A stretch of 35,203 nucleotides of DNA. Source: a virus. The translations under genes were made by a program, and so were the position numbers. Shown in pieces: positions 29,393 through 34,899 of this stretch. Below the pieces are notes generated by a model. The model was not told the origin of the DNA. It made no database searches and saw only the letters and a program-made list of their open reading frames with translations. Location of the stretch: the IMG/VR virus record IMGVR_UViG_3300043331_001369, positions 1 to 35,203 of that record; one strand, 5' to 3'. How positions within the stretch are numbered: the first letter of the stretch is position 1; the number at the start of each line of letters is the position of its first letter.

Positions 29393-29628
29393 ACCCCGAG
29401 TGGATGAACCGGGGCGCCTGCCACGGCGCCCCCGACGCCTGGTTCTACCCGGATCTCGGCCCGGGGATGATCGAGGGCATCAACGCCGCCAAGCGGGTCT
29501 GCGCCCGCTGCCCGGTCCGGGTCGAGTGCCTGGACTATGCTCTGGCCAACAACGAAAAGGACGGGATCTGGGGCGGCACGTCGGGTCGGGAACGACGCCG
29601 GCTGAAGGCCGAACGGAGGGTCGCATGA
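29389..29628 (+). CDS. Second WhiB-like iron-sulphur regulator
   Basis: A 79-residue protein from GTG 29389 (GTGA overlap), the compact size typical of phage WhiB proteins. Cluster cysteines C11, C38, C41 and C47; DGIWGG turn at 58-63; basic end SGRERRRLKAERR. It closes the envelope-remodelling operon. It differs from the other WhiB in the window: no N-terminal extension and different flanking residues, so it is not a recent duplicate. It probably tunes host or phage transcription in response to redox or NO, as in the family. Confidence 0.88.
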   Translation: MNPEWMNRGACHGAPDAWFYPDLGPGMIEGINAAKRVCARCPVRVECLDYALANNEKDGIWGGTSGRERRRLKAERRVA

Positions 29629-29807
29629 GCGGGAAGGACATACCATTCCACCGCTACGTCGGGGCCGACGATGACCCGCCCGACGCGATCTGCGCAGCCT
29701 GTGGTGTCCGTAAGGACCGCGCCATCCATGATGAGGAGACCGCCGATCGACACGGCGGATTCCAGCCCGTCGAGCCCGGTCTCGAACTCCCCCGCCCGGA
29801 TGGTTAA
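29625..29807 (+). CDS. 60-residue putative zinc-ribbon protein
   Basis: ATG 29625 in an ATGA overlap with whiB. It contains ICAACGVRKDRAIHDEE, a pattern common to small actinophage proteins (CxxC with a following His). Its stop lies in the AT-rich inverted repeat. Function unknown. Confidence 0.55.
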   Translation: MSGKDIPFHRYVGADDDPPDAICAACGVRKDRAIHDEETADRHGGFQPVEPGLELPRPDG

Positions 29808-29827
29808 TAATGATACTTATGTTAACC
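29802..29827 (+). promoter_or_regulatory. AT-rich inverted repeat, probable promoter/operator
   Basis: GGTTAA (29802-29807) and TTAACC (29822-29827) flank TAATGATACTTATG. This 26-bp block is by far the most AT-rich spot in the region. TATGTT (29818-29823) could be a -10 box for the micro-ORF run that starts at 29864. Confidence 0.5.
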
Positions 29828-29863
29828 TCGTCCGCTTCTACCCCTTCTGACCAGGGAGAATCC

Positions 29864-29932
29864 ATGAGCGCTAAGTGTGTCCGGTGGCTGTGTGGGATCG
29901 CCTGCCCCGGCCCGAGCGGGTGCAGCGGATGA
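29864..29932 (+). CDS. 22-residue Cys/Gly-rich micro-ORF
   Basis: ATG 29864 is preceded by GGGAGA with 5-6 nt spacing. The product begins MSAKCVRWLCG and has four cysteines and a GPSG motif near the end. Its TGA overlaps the next ATG (ATGA). The next micro-ORF repeats the RWL...GPSG..G outline, which argues these are real peptides. Confidence 0.45.
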   Translation: MSAKCVRWLCGIACPGPSGCSG

Positions 29933-30006
29933 CCGACCGGACCCCGCGGTGGCTGTGGTGGTCGATGGGGATCGGCACGACCGGCCCCAGCGGGCCGAAC
30001 GGCTGA
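29929..30006 (+). CDS. 25-residue Trp/Gly-rich micro-ORF
   Basis: ATG 29929 overlaps the preceding stop and its TGA shares a base with the next ATG (TGATG). The product has PRWLWWSMG and ends TTGPSGPNG, echoing the preceding peptide without its cysteines. Function unknown. Confidence 0.4.
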   Translation: MTDRTPRWLWWSMGIGTTGPSGPNG

Positions 30007-30131
30007 TGCCGCGGCTGCTGTACCTGGCCGTCCTGCACGAACTGCTGGGCTGGTTCGAGGCCCACCATGTTCCTGGGGCGCGGCTGCTGCGCCGGTTGTG
30101 GGCGGGCCCGATCCCGCGCTGGCCCCAATAG
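30006..30131 (+). CDS. 41-residue amphipathic micro-ORF
   Basis: ATG 30006 lies in a TGATG overlap. The peptide is Leu-rich and amphipathic (RLLYLAVLHELLGWFEAHH, then RLLRRLWAGPIPRWP). It could bind membranes. A hairpin follows 5 nt after the stop. Function unknown. Confidence 0.45.
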   Translation: MPRLLYLAVLHELLGWFEAHHVPGARLLRRLWAGPIPRWPQ

Positions 30132-30136
30132 CAAGA

Positions 30137-30170
30137 ACGCCCCGCCACCTCCGTAGAGATGACGGGGCGT
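30137..30170 (+). terminator. Hairpin closing the rightward operon
   Basis: ACGCCCCG (30137-30144) pairs perfectly with CGGGGCGT (30163-30170). It lies between the micro-ORF run and the convergent leftward operon. Confidence 0.5.
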
Positions 30171-30182
30171 CTGGTCCCCATG

Positions 30183-30197
30183 ACCGCCTATTGCGGT
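30183..30197 (-). terminator. Small hairpin closing the leftward operon
   Basis: ACCGC (30183-30187) and GCGGT (30193-30197) form a 5-bp stem with a 5-nt loop, about 16 nt after the stop of the holin-like gene on the minus strand. Confidence 0.35.
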
Positions 30198-30212
30198 GGA
30201 GAGATTAACAGA

Positions 30213-30560
30213 TCATCCGAACACGTCGTCGTCGGCCCCGTGGTTGCTGAACGGCCGGTTCGGGTAGCCGCCGGCGGGGCCGTGGTCGACCGGCCGCAGT
30301 TCGCGGCCTTGGCGGTCCCGTGGGGTGTCGCCGGGCAGGACCGGGGTGACCCGGGCGCGGGCCCCGCGGGCGCCCCACAACGCCCCGGCGAGACCGAAGA
30401 TGAGCGGGACGGCGGCGGTGAGCGCGTCGGCGAGGGCGCCGGCCTGGTCCTCGCTCACCTGTACGTCGATCCCCCAGGCAGCGAGCAGCCCGACAACGGC
30501 CAGGATCGTGCCCCGGGTGACGACGATGGGGGTCACCCGGTCGGGGTTCTCACTTCTCAT
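30213..30560 (-). CDS. Holin-like two-TM protein
   Basis: A 115-residue protein from ATG 30560 (ATGA overlap). Two membrane helices: TPIVVTRGTILAVVGLLAAWGI and LADALTAAVPLIFGLAGALWG, joined by an acidic VSEDQAGA loop; then RARVTPVLPGD and a hydrophilic tail. This outline, with a VTPV after the second helix, is shared by many small actinophage proteins annotated as putative holins. It would permeabilise the membrane for endolysin release. It is separated from the endolysin by 2.5 kb, so the assignment is tentative. Confidence 0.5.
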   Translation of the reverse strand: MRSENPDRVTPIVVTRGTILAVVGLLAAWGIDVQVSEDQAGALADALTAAVPLIFGLAGALWGARGARARVTPVLPGDTPRDRQGRELRPVDHGPAGGYPNRPFSNHGADDDVFG

Positions 30561-30868
30561 GTGGCGTCTCCGAACTGCTGCTTGAGGTAGTTGTTCCAGC
30601 CGCGGCGGGCGACCTCGACCACCAGATGCGGGATACCGCCGTGCTGGTTGATCCACTGGTCCGGCCAGCCGCCGTCCTTCTGCGCCCGGTCCAGGATCAT
30701 GTGACAGACGGCGTGACAGTCGCCGTCGAGGCGGACCCAGACGACCTGGCGGTCACTGAGGAGCCGGCTGTCGCTGCCACCCCAGCTGATCGGGACGACG
30801 TGGTGAAGCTCGTAACAAAATGCACGACGCCCGCAAGCGTCGCAATAGACCGTTTCTCCTGGCTGCAC
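30557..30868 (-). CDS. HNH-like nuclease / zinc protein
   Basis: A 103-residue protein read from GTG 30868, 8 nt after the stop of the zinc-finger gene. YCDACGRR (8-15), then LHHVVPISWGG (21-31) and CHAVCHMILD (51-60) give two zinc-type pairs and the His residues of an HNH-like fold. Residues upstream of the GTG (GSKELPAKGW) are also conserved in a second copy at 32.1 kb, yet no ATG/GTG/TTG lies there, so the true N-terminus is uncertain. Nuclease activity is inferred. Confidence 0.55.
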   Translation of the reverse strand: MQPGETVYCDACGRRAFCYELHHVVPISWGGSDSRLLSDRQVVWVRLDGDCHAVCHMILDRAQKDGGWPDQWINQHGGIPHLVVEVARRGWNNYLKQQFGDAT

Positions 30869-30875
30869 CCAGCCT

Positions 30876-31163
30876 TTAGCCGGTAGTTCCTTTGAGCCGC
30901 CTGTAGCGGCGGTGCGCAGACTCCCGCCCCTGCTTGCGGCGACATTCGGAACAGATCCGCTGTCCATACCGCTTCTCCGGGTCGTAGGGGTGACCGGCCG
31001 GGCAATGCGTCTTGAGGGCGTTGCGGGATGGTGGGCTGTCGCCACGCAGGGAGTTCTCCCCTCGCGTGACCGGCTCCAGGTGCTTGGTGCACCAGCCGTG
31101 CTTGCGGACTGGTCGACCGCAGGGCTTGCCGTTCTCAGAGACAGGGCACCCTTGCTTTTCCAT
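30876..31163 (-). CDS. Zinc-finger HNH-associated protein
   Basis: A 95-residue protein from ATG 31163. It has CPVSENGKPCGRPVRKHGWC.KH, a GDSPPSRNALKTHCPAGHPYD segment and ICSECRRKQGRE...HRRYRR. This arrangement (a CxxxC..C..H knuckle followed by THCPxGHPYD and CxxC) is typical of small actinophage HNH-type or DNA-binding zinc proteins. The stop is followed closely by the next nuclease-like gene. It starts beside a palindromic operator shared with the divergent RHH gene. Confidence 0.65.
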   Translation of the reverse strand: MEKQGCPVSENGKPCGRPVRKHGWCTKHLEPVTRGENSLRGDSPPSRNALKTHCPAGHPYDPEKRYGQRICSECRRKQGRESAHRRYRRLKGTTG

Positions 31164-31167
31164 AGGC

Positions 31168-31181
31168 GCATGCTAGCATGC
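31168..31181. promoter_or_regulatory. GCATGC palindrome between divergent genes
   Basis: GCATGCTAGCATGC is a perfect 14-bp palindrome, and a further GCATGC overlaps its right end. On the plus strand TTGCTT (31152-31157), a 16-nt spacer and TAGCAT (31174-31179) suggest a promoter whose -10 lies inside the palindrome. It is a natural operator for the ribbon-helix-helix protein starting 36 bp on. Confidence 0.6.
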
Positions 31182-31217
31182 ATGCACCACAGTTATCACC
31201 AGCAGGAGGTATGCGGC

Positions 31218-31394
31218 ATGGCGAAAGCCACAGTCACCAAAACTGTTCGCCTCCCGGCTGCCCTCGCGGAGAAGCTCGAAGCCGCCGCGAGAGTCACCGG
31301 CAATAGCGAGAATCAAGTGTTCATCACGGCCGTGGCGAACTACGTCGGTCGACCATCAGTGTGGGAGAAGATCGAGGCTGAGGAGAAGCCGTGA
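31218..31394 (+). CDS. Ribbon-helix-helix regulator (Arc/CopG-like)
   Basis: A 58-residue protein from ATG 31218; AGGAGG starts at 31204 with 8 nt spacing. KATVTKTVRLPAALAEKLEAAARVTGNSENQVFITAVANYV has the strand-helix-helix pattern of small RHH repressors. It overlaps the next gene by 4 nt, as antitoxin genes often do, and has a palindrome in its promoter. A transcriptional autoregulator is likely; whether it forms a toxin-antitoxin pair is open. Confidence 0.65.
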   Translation: MAKATVTKTVRLPAALAEKLEAAARVTGNSENQVFITAVANYVGRPSVWEKIEAEEKP

Positions 31395-31795
31395 GCGACC
31401 GCCCATATCAGGTGACCTACGTGGCCTTACAGGCCTGGAACAAGCCGCATCGCCGCGCCATGTTCAAGACCCGCTACGGCGCCGAGAAGGCCATCCACCG
31501 GCTGGAAAGCCAGCCCGAGCATTGGGGCGGCATCAAGCGCAGCTACCCGACCCCTCCCGACTACGAGGATGAGACCTGGCACGGCGACTGGGAGTGCATC
31601 GGCATCGTTGGCGTCAGCACCTTCATCTACGACGACCTAGCCAAGGAGTTCGACCCTTCCCCCGTACGGATCATGGTTGAGGATGACGAGGGATTAGCCG
31701 AGGCCTACCTGACCATTGAGGTTGCCGAGCAGGTCTACGAGGCACTCGGCAAGGCGATCCAGAAGGCCAAGGATGCCCAGGTGGAGGCAGGATGA
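31391..31795 (+). CDS. Hypothetical partner of the RHH protein
   Basis: A 134-residue protein from GTG 31391 in a GTGA overlap. Mixed alpha/beta, acidic, with YVALQAWNKPHRRAMFKTRYGAEKAIHRLESQPEHWGG at the start, a Trp-rich middle (TWHGDWECIGIV) and a helical C-terminus. It does not resemble RelE, MazF or other common toxins by eye. Codon use is somewhat less GC-rich than the virion genes. Function unknown. Confidence 0.55.
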   Translation: MSDRPYQVTYVALQAWNKPHRRAMFKTRYGAEKAIHRLESQPEHWGGIKRSYPTPPDYEDETWHGDWECIGIVGVSTFIYDDLAKEFDPSPVRIMVEDDEGLAEAYLTIEVAEQVYEALGKAIQKAKDAQVEAG

Positions 31796-31908
31796 GCGAG
31801 AGCTTCACCCTAGCAGCCTCGCTGCTCTATTACGTGGCTGCCAGTAGTGCCGACCGTCCCCTCTTGGCCGGCGTGTATGCCGTCTGCGTGATCCTGGCCC
31901 TTCGATGA
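31792..31908 (+). CDS. 38-residue membrane peptide
   Basis: ATG 31792 in an ATGA overlap with the preceding gene. Two short hydrophobic parts (FTLAASLLYYVAASSA and LLAGVYAVCVILAL) could form a hairpin in the membrane. Function unknown. Confidence 0.45.
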   Translation: MSESFTLAASLLYYVAASSADRPLLAGVYAVCVILALR

Positions 31909-31933
31909 ACTCTGGCGGTGGTGGCGGTGGCGG

Positions 31934-32059
31934 ATGTGGTCTCGGTGGACCGGACTGGCGATCAAGTGGCAGCCACGCGCCCTCCATAGCTTCGACTGGG
32001 CGATGACCGCCTGGGTTTGGTACTGGCTGATCCTCGCTCTCAACACAGACCGAATCTAG
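31934..32059 (+). CDS. Possible 41-residue membrane peptide
   Basis: ATG 31934 follows GGCGG. The product is Trp-rich, with one hydrophobic helix near the end (WAMTAWVWYWLILAL). It overlaps the convergent minus-strand gene by 20 bp. An alternative frame from ATG 31905 gives a Gly-rich peptide and looks less real. Low confidence. Confidence 0.3.
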   Translation: MWSRWTGLAIKWQPRALHSFDWAMTAWVWYWLILALNTDRI

Positions 32060-32156
32060 GCGACTCCCAGACGTAGACGCGGCGTCCACAGGCATCGCAC
32101 AGAATTAGTTCCCCGGGCTGGACCCACCCCTTGGCCGGTAGTTCCTTGGCGGTCAC
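32040..32156 (-). CDS. Truncated paralogue of the HNH-like protein
   Basis: A 38-residue frame from GTG 32156, whose G is the last base of the metacaspase TAG. KELPAKGWVQPGE..CDACGRR matches the 30.8-kb HNH-like gene almost residue for residue, and the DNA is about 80% identical there. It then diverges and stops before the LHH..CH nuclease part. It may be a remnant of a duplication or a stand-alone zinc peptide. Without the catalytic part it cannot be a nuclease. Confidence 0.5.
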   Translation of the reverse strand: MTAKELPAKGWVQPGELILCDACGRRVYVWESPRFGLC

Positions 32157-32998
32157 TACCGCTCCCCCGACTCCTCGAACACGAGCCAGCGTCGCTGCCC
32201 CGACCCACCCTCGAGGCGGGGCCGCTGGTCGAAGTCGACACTGGGGAGGCGGCGGTTGATGGCGCGCTGCCAGTCGCGGTAGGTGGCCGGGTGCTCCTCG
32301 AGCGCCTGGAGGGCGGCGTAGGTGAACGCGCCGTTGGCGCGCCCGTTGAACCAGGCGTCGTAGGCGACCTGGGTGTCCTGGCAGGCGGCCAGGAGCAGCG
32401 CAGAGGCGCGAGCCCGGCCGCGGACAGGGGTGTACTGGACGGTCTCGGCGTCGACCAGGTCTTCTTCGAACATCCATTCGGCCGGCGGGAGGAACCTGGC
32501 TAGGCGGCCACCGATCGACACTCTGTCGGCGTACGTCGGCGGATCGGTGGGTTCATGGTCCAAGCTGAGCCGCGGGGCGAGCCGGTTGACGGTGCCCGAG
32601 TGGCAGGAGTCGCTGATGAACACGACCCGGGCCCAGCGGTGCCCGCTGGTGAACACGCGGTAGAGGTCGTCGTCGCCGATCATGGAGGTCTTGGCATAGT
32701 CCGTCGGCACGATGACTTCATCCCGTCGATCCGGCTCGTCGCCGTCCCGATCAACGCGCCACGAGCCGTGCCCGCTGTACTGGATGACGGCGAGGTCGTC
32801 GGGGCCGGTGTCGGTGATGAGGTCGCCCATGGCCATGAGCATGTTGGCGCGGGTCGCCTGGGCGTCGGTCAGCATGACGACCTGGAACCCGCGTTCGCCC
32901 AGGACGGCCGCCCAGTCCTTGGCGTCGTTGACGCATCCGGCGAGCTGGGCTGAGGTGCCGACGTAGTTGATCCCGATCGTCAGGGCGCGCTTGGTCAA
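32156..32998 (-). CDS. Metacaspase (caspase-like cysteine peptidase, C14)
   Basis: A 280-residue protein from TTG 32998, in a TTGA overlap with the endolysin stop. It has complete type I metacaspase features: RALTIGINYVG..LAGCVNDAKDW at the start, catalytic His in QYSGHGS (H77), DGDEPD..DEVIVPTDY, and catalytic Cys in SDSCHSG (C132). The p10-like part has LLLAACQDTQVAYDAW (D208 at the expected S1 position, suggesting cleavage after Arg/Lys), NGAFTYAALQAL and a QRPRLEG end. No signal peptide or prodomain is seen, so it should act in the cytoplasm. Bacterial members take part in cell-death and defence systems. A phage copy inside a lysis operon is unusual. Its substrate is unknown; it may trigger or time host death, process phage proteins, or counter defence. 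Confidence 0.9.
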   Translation of the reverse strand: MTKRALTIGINYVGTSAQLAGCVNDAKDWAAVLGERGFQVVMLTDAQATRANMLMAMGDLITDTGPDDLAVIQYSGHGSWRVDRDGDEPDRRDEVIVPTDYAKTSMIGDDDLYRVFTSGHRWARVVFISDSCHSGTVNRLAPRLSLDHEPTDPPTYADRVSIGGRLARFLPPAEWMFEEDLVDAETVQYTPVRGRARASALLLAACQDTQVAYDAWFNGRANGAFTYAALQALEEHPATYRDWQRAINRRLPSVDFDQRPRLEGGSGQRRWLVFEESGER

Positions 32999-33666
32999 GG
33001 CTCCTCCCTGGGGATCGGGGCGGTGAACGCGGCCTTCCAGGTGACCGGACCCACCACCCCGTCGGCCTCCAGCCCCTGCTGGCGCTGGAAGAACACCACG
33101 CTATGGTTCGTGCCGGTGCCGAACTCGCCGTCGGGGACGCAGGGGATGCCGCGGTGGTTGAGCTGGGCCTGGATCTTCCTCACGTCCTCGCCGGTCATCA
33201 TCGGGTCGGTGAGGCGCAGGTAGCGGCCGGGCCAGGGCGGGTACGGCGGCGGGTCGATCTTGGCGTGGTAGTGGTGGCGGAACAGCGCGCTCGTGTCGGA
33301 GCGGGCGTCGGGTCCGACGAGCACCCCCGCCCCGCCGCGTGACTCGACGTTCAAGGATCCGAGGCGGCCGGCGACATGGCCGATGCCGCTGCTCGACTCC
33401 CACGGGTAGATGACGCCCATGCTGAAGTCGCCTGCGTCGCCTTTGCCGGCGTGGAGGCCGAGGTCGTCGTAGACGCTGGCGATGGTGCCGGTCCCGAACC
33501 GCCGGACGTAGACGTTGGAGCGGTCCTCCAGCACGTTGAGGCAGGCCGAGAGGAACCCTGAGCAGTCGAACCCGTCGGGGCCGACCCCGCCCCACCGGTA
33601 GGGGTCGCCTTCCTGGGCGTGGGCGAACCGCTGGGCCCGGGTGAGGTCGTCGGTGCCAAAGGCCAC
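32995..33666 (-). CDS. Endolysin: NlpC/P60 domain plus peptidoglycan-binding domain
   Basis: A 223-residue protein from GTG 33666, whose G is shared with the preceding TAG. The N-terminal domain has YRWGGVGPDGFDCSGFLS (catalytic Cys35) and SSSGIGHVAG (H97), as in NlpC/P60 endopeptidases. After a Pro-rich linker (139-147), residues about 148-215 are a PG_binding_1 domain (LTDPMMTGEDVRKIQAQLN..., VDG.FG.GT...V..FQ, GLEADGVVGPVTW). No signal peptide, so it needs a holin to reach the wall. It cuts cell-wall peptides at the end of infection. Confidence 0.88.
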   Translation of the reverse strand: MAFGTDDLTRAQRFAHAQEGDPYRWGGVGPDGFDCSGFLSACLNVLEDRSNVYVRRFGTGTIASVYDDLGLHAGKGDAGDFSMGVIYPWESSSGIGHVAGRLGSLNVESRGGAGVLVGPDARSDTSALFRHHYHAKIDPPPYPPWPGRYLRLTDPMMTGEDVRKIQAQLNHRGIPCVPDGEFGTGTNHSVVFFQRQQGLEADGVVGPVTWKAAFTAPIPREEP

Positions 33667-33782
33667 TAGCCGGCGTCCTCGGTGTCGGGGTCGGGGGTGT
33701 CGTCGCGCTGCTGCGACTCCCGCACCGCGTCGACCTCCTCGGGGGTGAGGTCGTCGGTGTCGTTCAGTTCGCGTTCGGTCAT
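33666..33782 (-). CDS. 38-residue acidic peptide
   Basis: ATG 33782 in an ATGA overlap; the stop overlaps the endolysin GTG. The product is almost entirely charged (TERELNDTDDLTPEEVDAV...), probably disordered or a short helix. It lies directly before the endolysin in the coupled series. Function unknown. Confidence 0.45.
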   Translation of the reverse strand: MTERELNDTDDLTPEEVDAVRESQQRDDTPDPDTEDAG

Positions 33783-33934
33783 GGCTGCTTCTCCTTGTCC
33801 CAGTCGTACCGCCAGCGGCCCGGGGGCACCTTGAGCGGCCAGGCGCCCGACCCCCACTGGATGCTGAGGGGCTGGCCGGTGTTGTTGGTGACCTCCAGCC
33901 ACCGCCAGCCGTTCAGGGCGGCCGGGTCGCTCAT
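33779..33934 (-). CDS. 51-residue beta-type hypothetical protein
   Basis: ATG 33934 is preceded by GAGGAA with good spacing; a GTG at 33970 is in frame. WRWLEVTNNTGQPLSIQWGSGAWPLKVPPGRWRYDW suggests a small beta structure. Function unknown. Confidence 0.5.
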   Translation of the reverse strand: MSDPAALNGWRWLEVTNNTGQPLSIQWGSGAWPLKVPPGRWRYDWDKEKQP

Positions 33935-33944
33935 GGGTTCCTCA

Positions 33945-34064
33945 TCAGTGGTCGCAGCGTTCGAGGTCACACGGCCGCCAATACTGGCCGTCCCAGTGCC
34001 CGGCCGGTTCCTGCTCGCCCTCGGGCAGCGGGAACACCAGGTCCACGAGCTCGGCGGGGGTCAC
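33945..34064 (-). CDS. 39-residue hypothetical protein
   Basis: GTG 34064 in a GTGA overlap with the membrane coiled-coil gene. It reads ELVDLVFPLPEGEQEPAGHW and ends with DLERCDH. Function unknown. Confidence 0.4.
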   Translation of the reverse strand: MTPAELVDLVFPLPEGEQEPAGHWDGQYWRPCDLERCDH

Positions 34065-34540
34065 CGCTGGCCGTCGCCTTGGCAGTCCTGGATCCGCACG
34101 TTGTTGGCCAGCTCCCGGAACAGCGCCGCCGTCGCCCGGTCGCGTTTGAGTTCGAGGCGGCCGAGGGCGAGCAGGAACCGGCGCCGTTCGGGGTCGCGGG
34201 CTTGGGCGGCCAGGGCGGCGTAGTCGTCGGCCAGCTCCTCGTTCTCCTCCTGCTCGGCGACCGCGAACCGCTCCAGCAGGACCTTGGACTGGCGGGACTG
34301 GACGTTGCGGCCTTCGCAGGCGTCGGCGAGGGTGGCGTCGTTGGCGCGGTAGTCGCGTTGGAAGCTGTAGAGCATGAGGCCGATGCCGAGGATGGCCAGG
34401 GCCAGCGACAGGGCGACGATGCCGCGCATCCGCAGCATGGCCAGGCGAGTGACGGGGGCGTCGGGGTCCTGGCCGCCGAGGAGCCAGCGTTCCAGGCCCG
34501 TCGGGTGGCCGGATTCCCCGACGATGAACCGGCGCACCAC
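34061..34540 (-). CDS. Membrane-anchored coiled-coil protein (spanin-like layout)
   Basis: A 159-residue protein from GTG 34540. After about 38 cytoplasmic residues, one membrane helix (GIVALSLALAILGIGLMLYSF, about 40-60) leads into a 90-residue charged coiled coil with two widely spaced cysteines. The layout resembles i-spanin or other lysis-accessory membrane proteins, though hosts with one membrane do not need spanins. It lies in the run of small membrane genes before the endolysin. Role inferred only. Confidence 0.5.
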   Translation of the reverse strand: MVRRFIVGESGHPTGLERWLLGGQDPDAPVTRLAMLRMRGIVALSLALAILGIGLMLYSFQRDYRANDATLADACEGRNVQSRQSKVLLERFAVAEQEENEELADDYAALAAQARDPERRRFLLALGRLELKRDRATAALFRELANNVRIQDCQGDGQR

Positions 34541-34542
34541 CG

Positions 34543-34650
34543 TTACAGCCTCCCGATCAGCACAAGCAGGAGCGCCACGAAGGCGACGATGCCGTAGTAG
34601 GCCAGGGCAGGTGCGTACTGGCGGGCGATGTCCCTAAGCACCTTGTTCAT
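34543..34650 (-). CDS. 35-residue single-TM peptide
   Basis: ATG 34650 overlaps the preceding TGA (ATGA). A short basic helix (NKVLRDIARQY) precedes one membrane span (YGIVAFVALLLVLIG). Candidate pinholin or holin partner by size and position, unproven. Confidence 0.5.
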   Translation of the reverse strand: MNKVLRDIARQYAPALAYYGIVAFVALLLVLIGRL

Positions 34651-34835
34651 GGCTCCTTCGTGCCCTGGTGATCGCCGAGCCTAACGAGCGGGTAGCCCGC
34701 GAGCAGGCTGGCGCCGATGGCCATCACTGGGAAGTTGGGGGGTCCGTTCTCGACGAACTGGTAGACGACTTGGCTGAGGATGCAGGCGGTGCCGACACCG
34801 ATGATGACGAGGTCTCTGATGAGTTTGATGGTCAT
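34647..34835 (-). CDS. 62-residue two-TM protein (holin candidate)
   Basis: ATG 34835 with GGGGGG about 9 nt upstream; GTG 34880 is in frame but lacks a site. Two hydrophobic helices (LVIIGVGTACILSQVVYQFV and FPVMAIGASLLAGYPLV) are separated by ENGPPN. The tail is short and charged. It is the first small gene after the structural module and before the endolysin, a usual place for a holin. Confidence 0.5.
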   Translation of the reverse strand: MTIKLIRDLVIIGVGTACILSQVVYQFVENGPPNFPVMAIGASLLAGYPLVRLGDHQGTKEP

Positions 34836-34899
34836 GTAGAGCCGCCCCCCCACGGCGAGGACCGGTCCCAGCGGGGTCACGGCTGTACGGTATGTCCGT

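Noticed and set aside
31218-31795. Classic toxin-antitoxin pair
   Set aside because: The RHH gene fits an antitoxin, but the partner shows no known toxin pattern, so I list it only as an RHH regulator with an unknown partner.
31905-32006. Gly-rich 33-codon frame from ATG 31905
   Set aside because: It overlaps a better-looking membrane peptide frame and has low-complexity Gly runs from a repetitive GGCGGT stretch.
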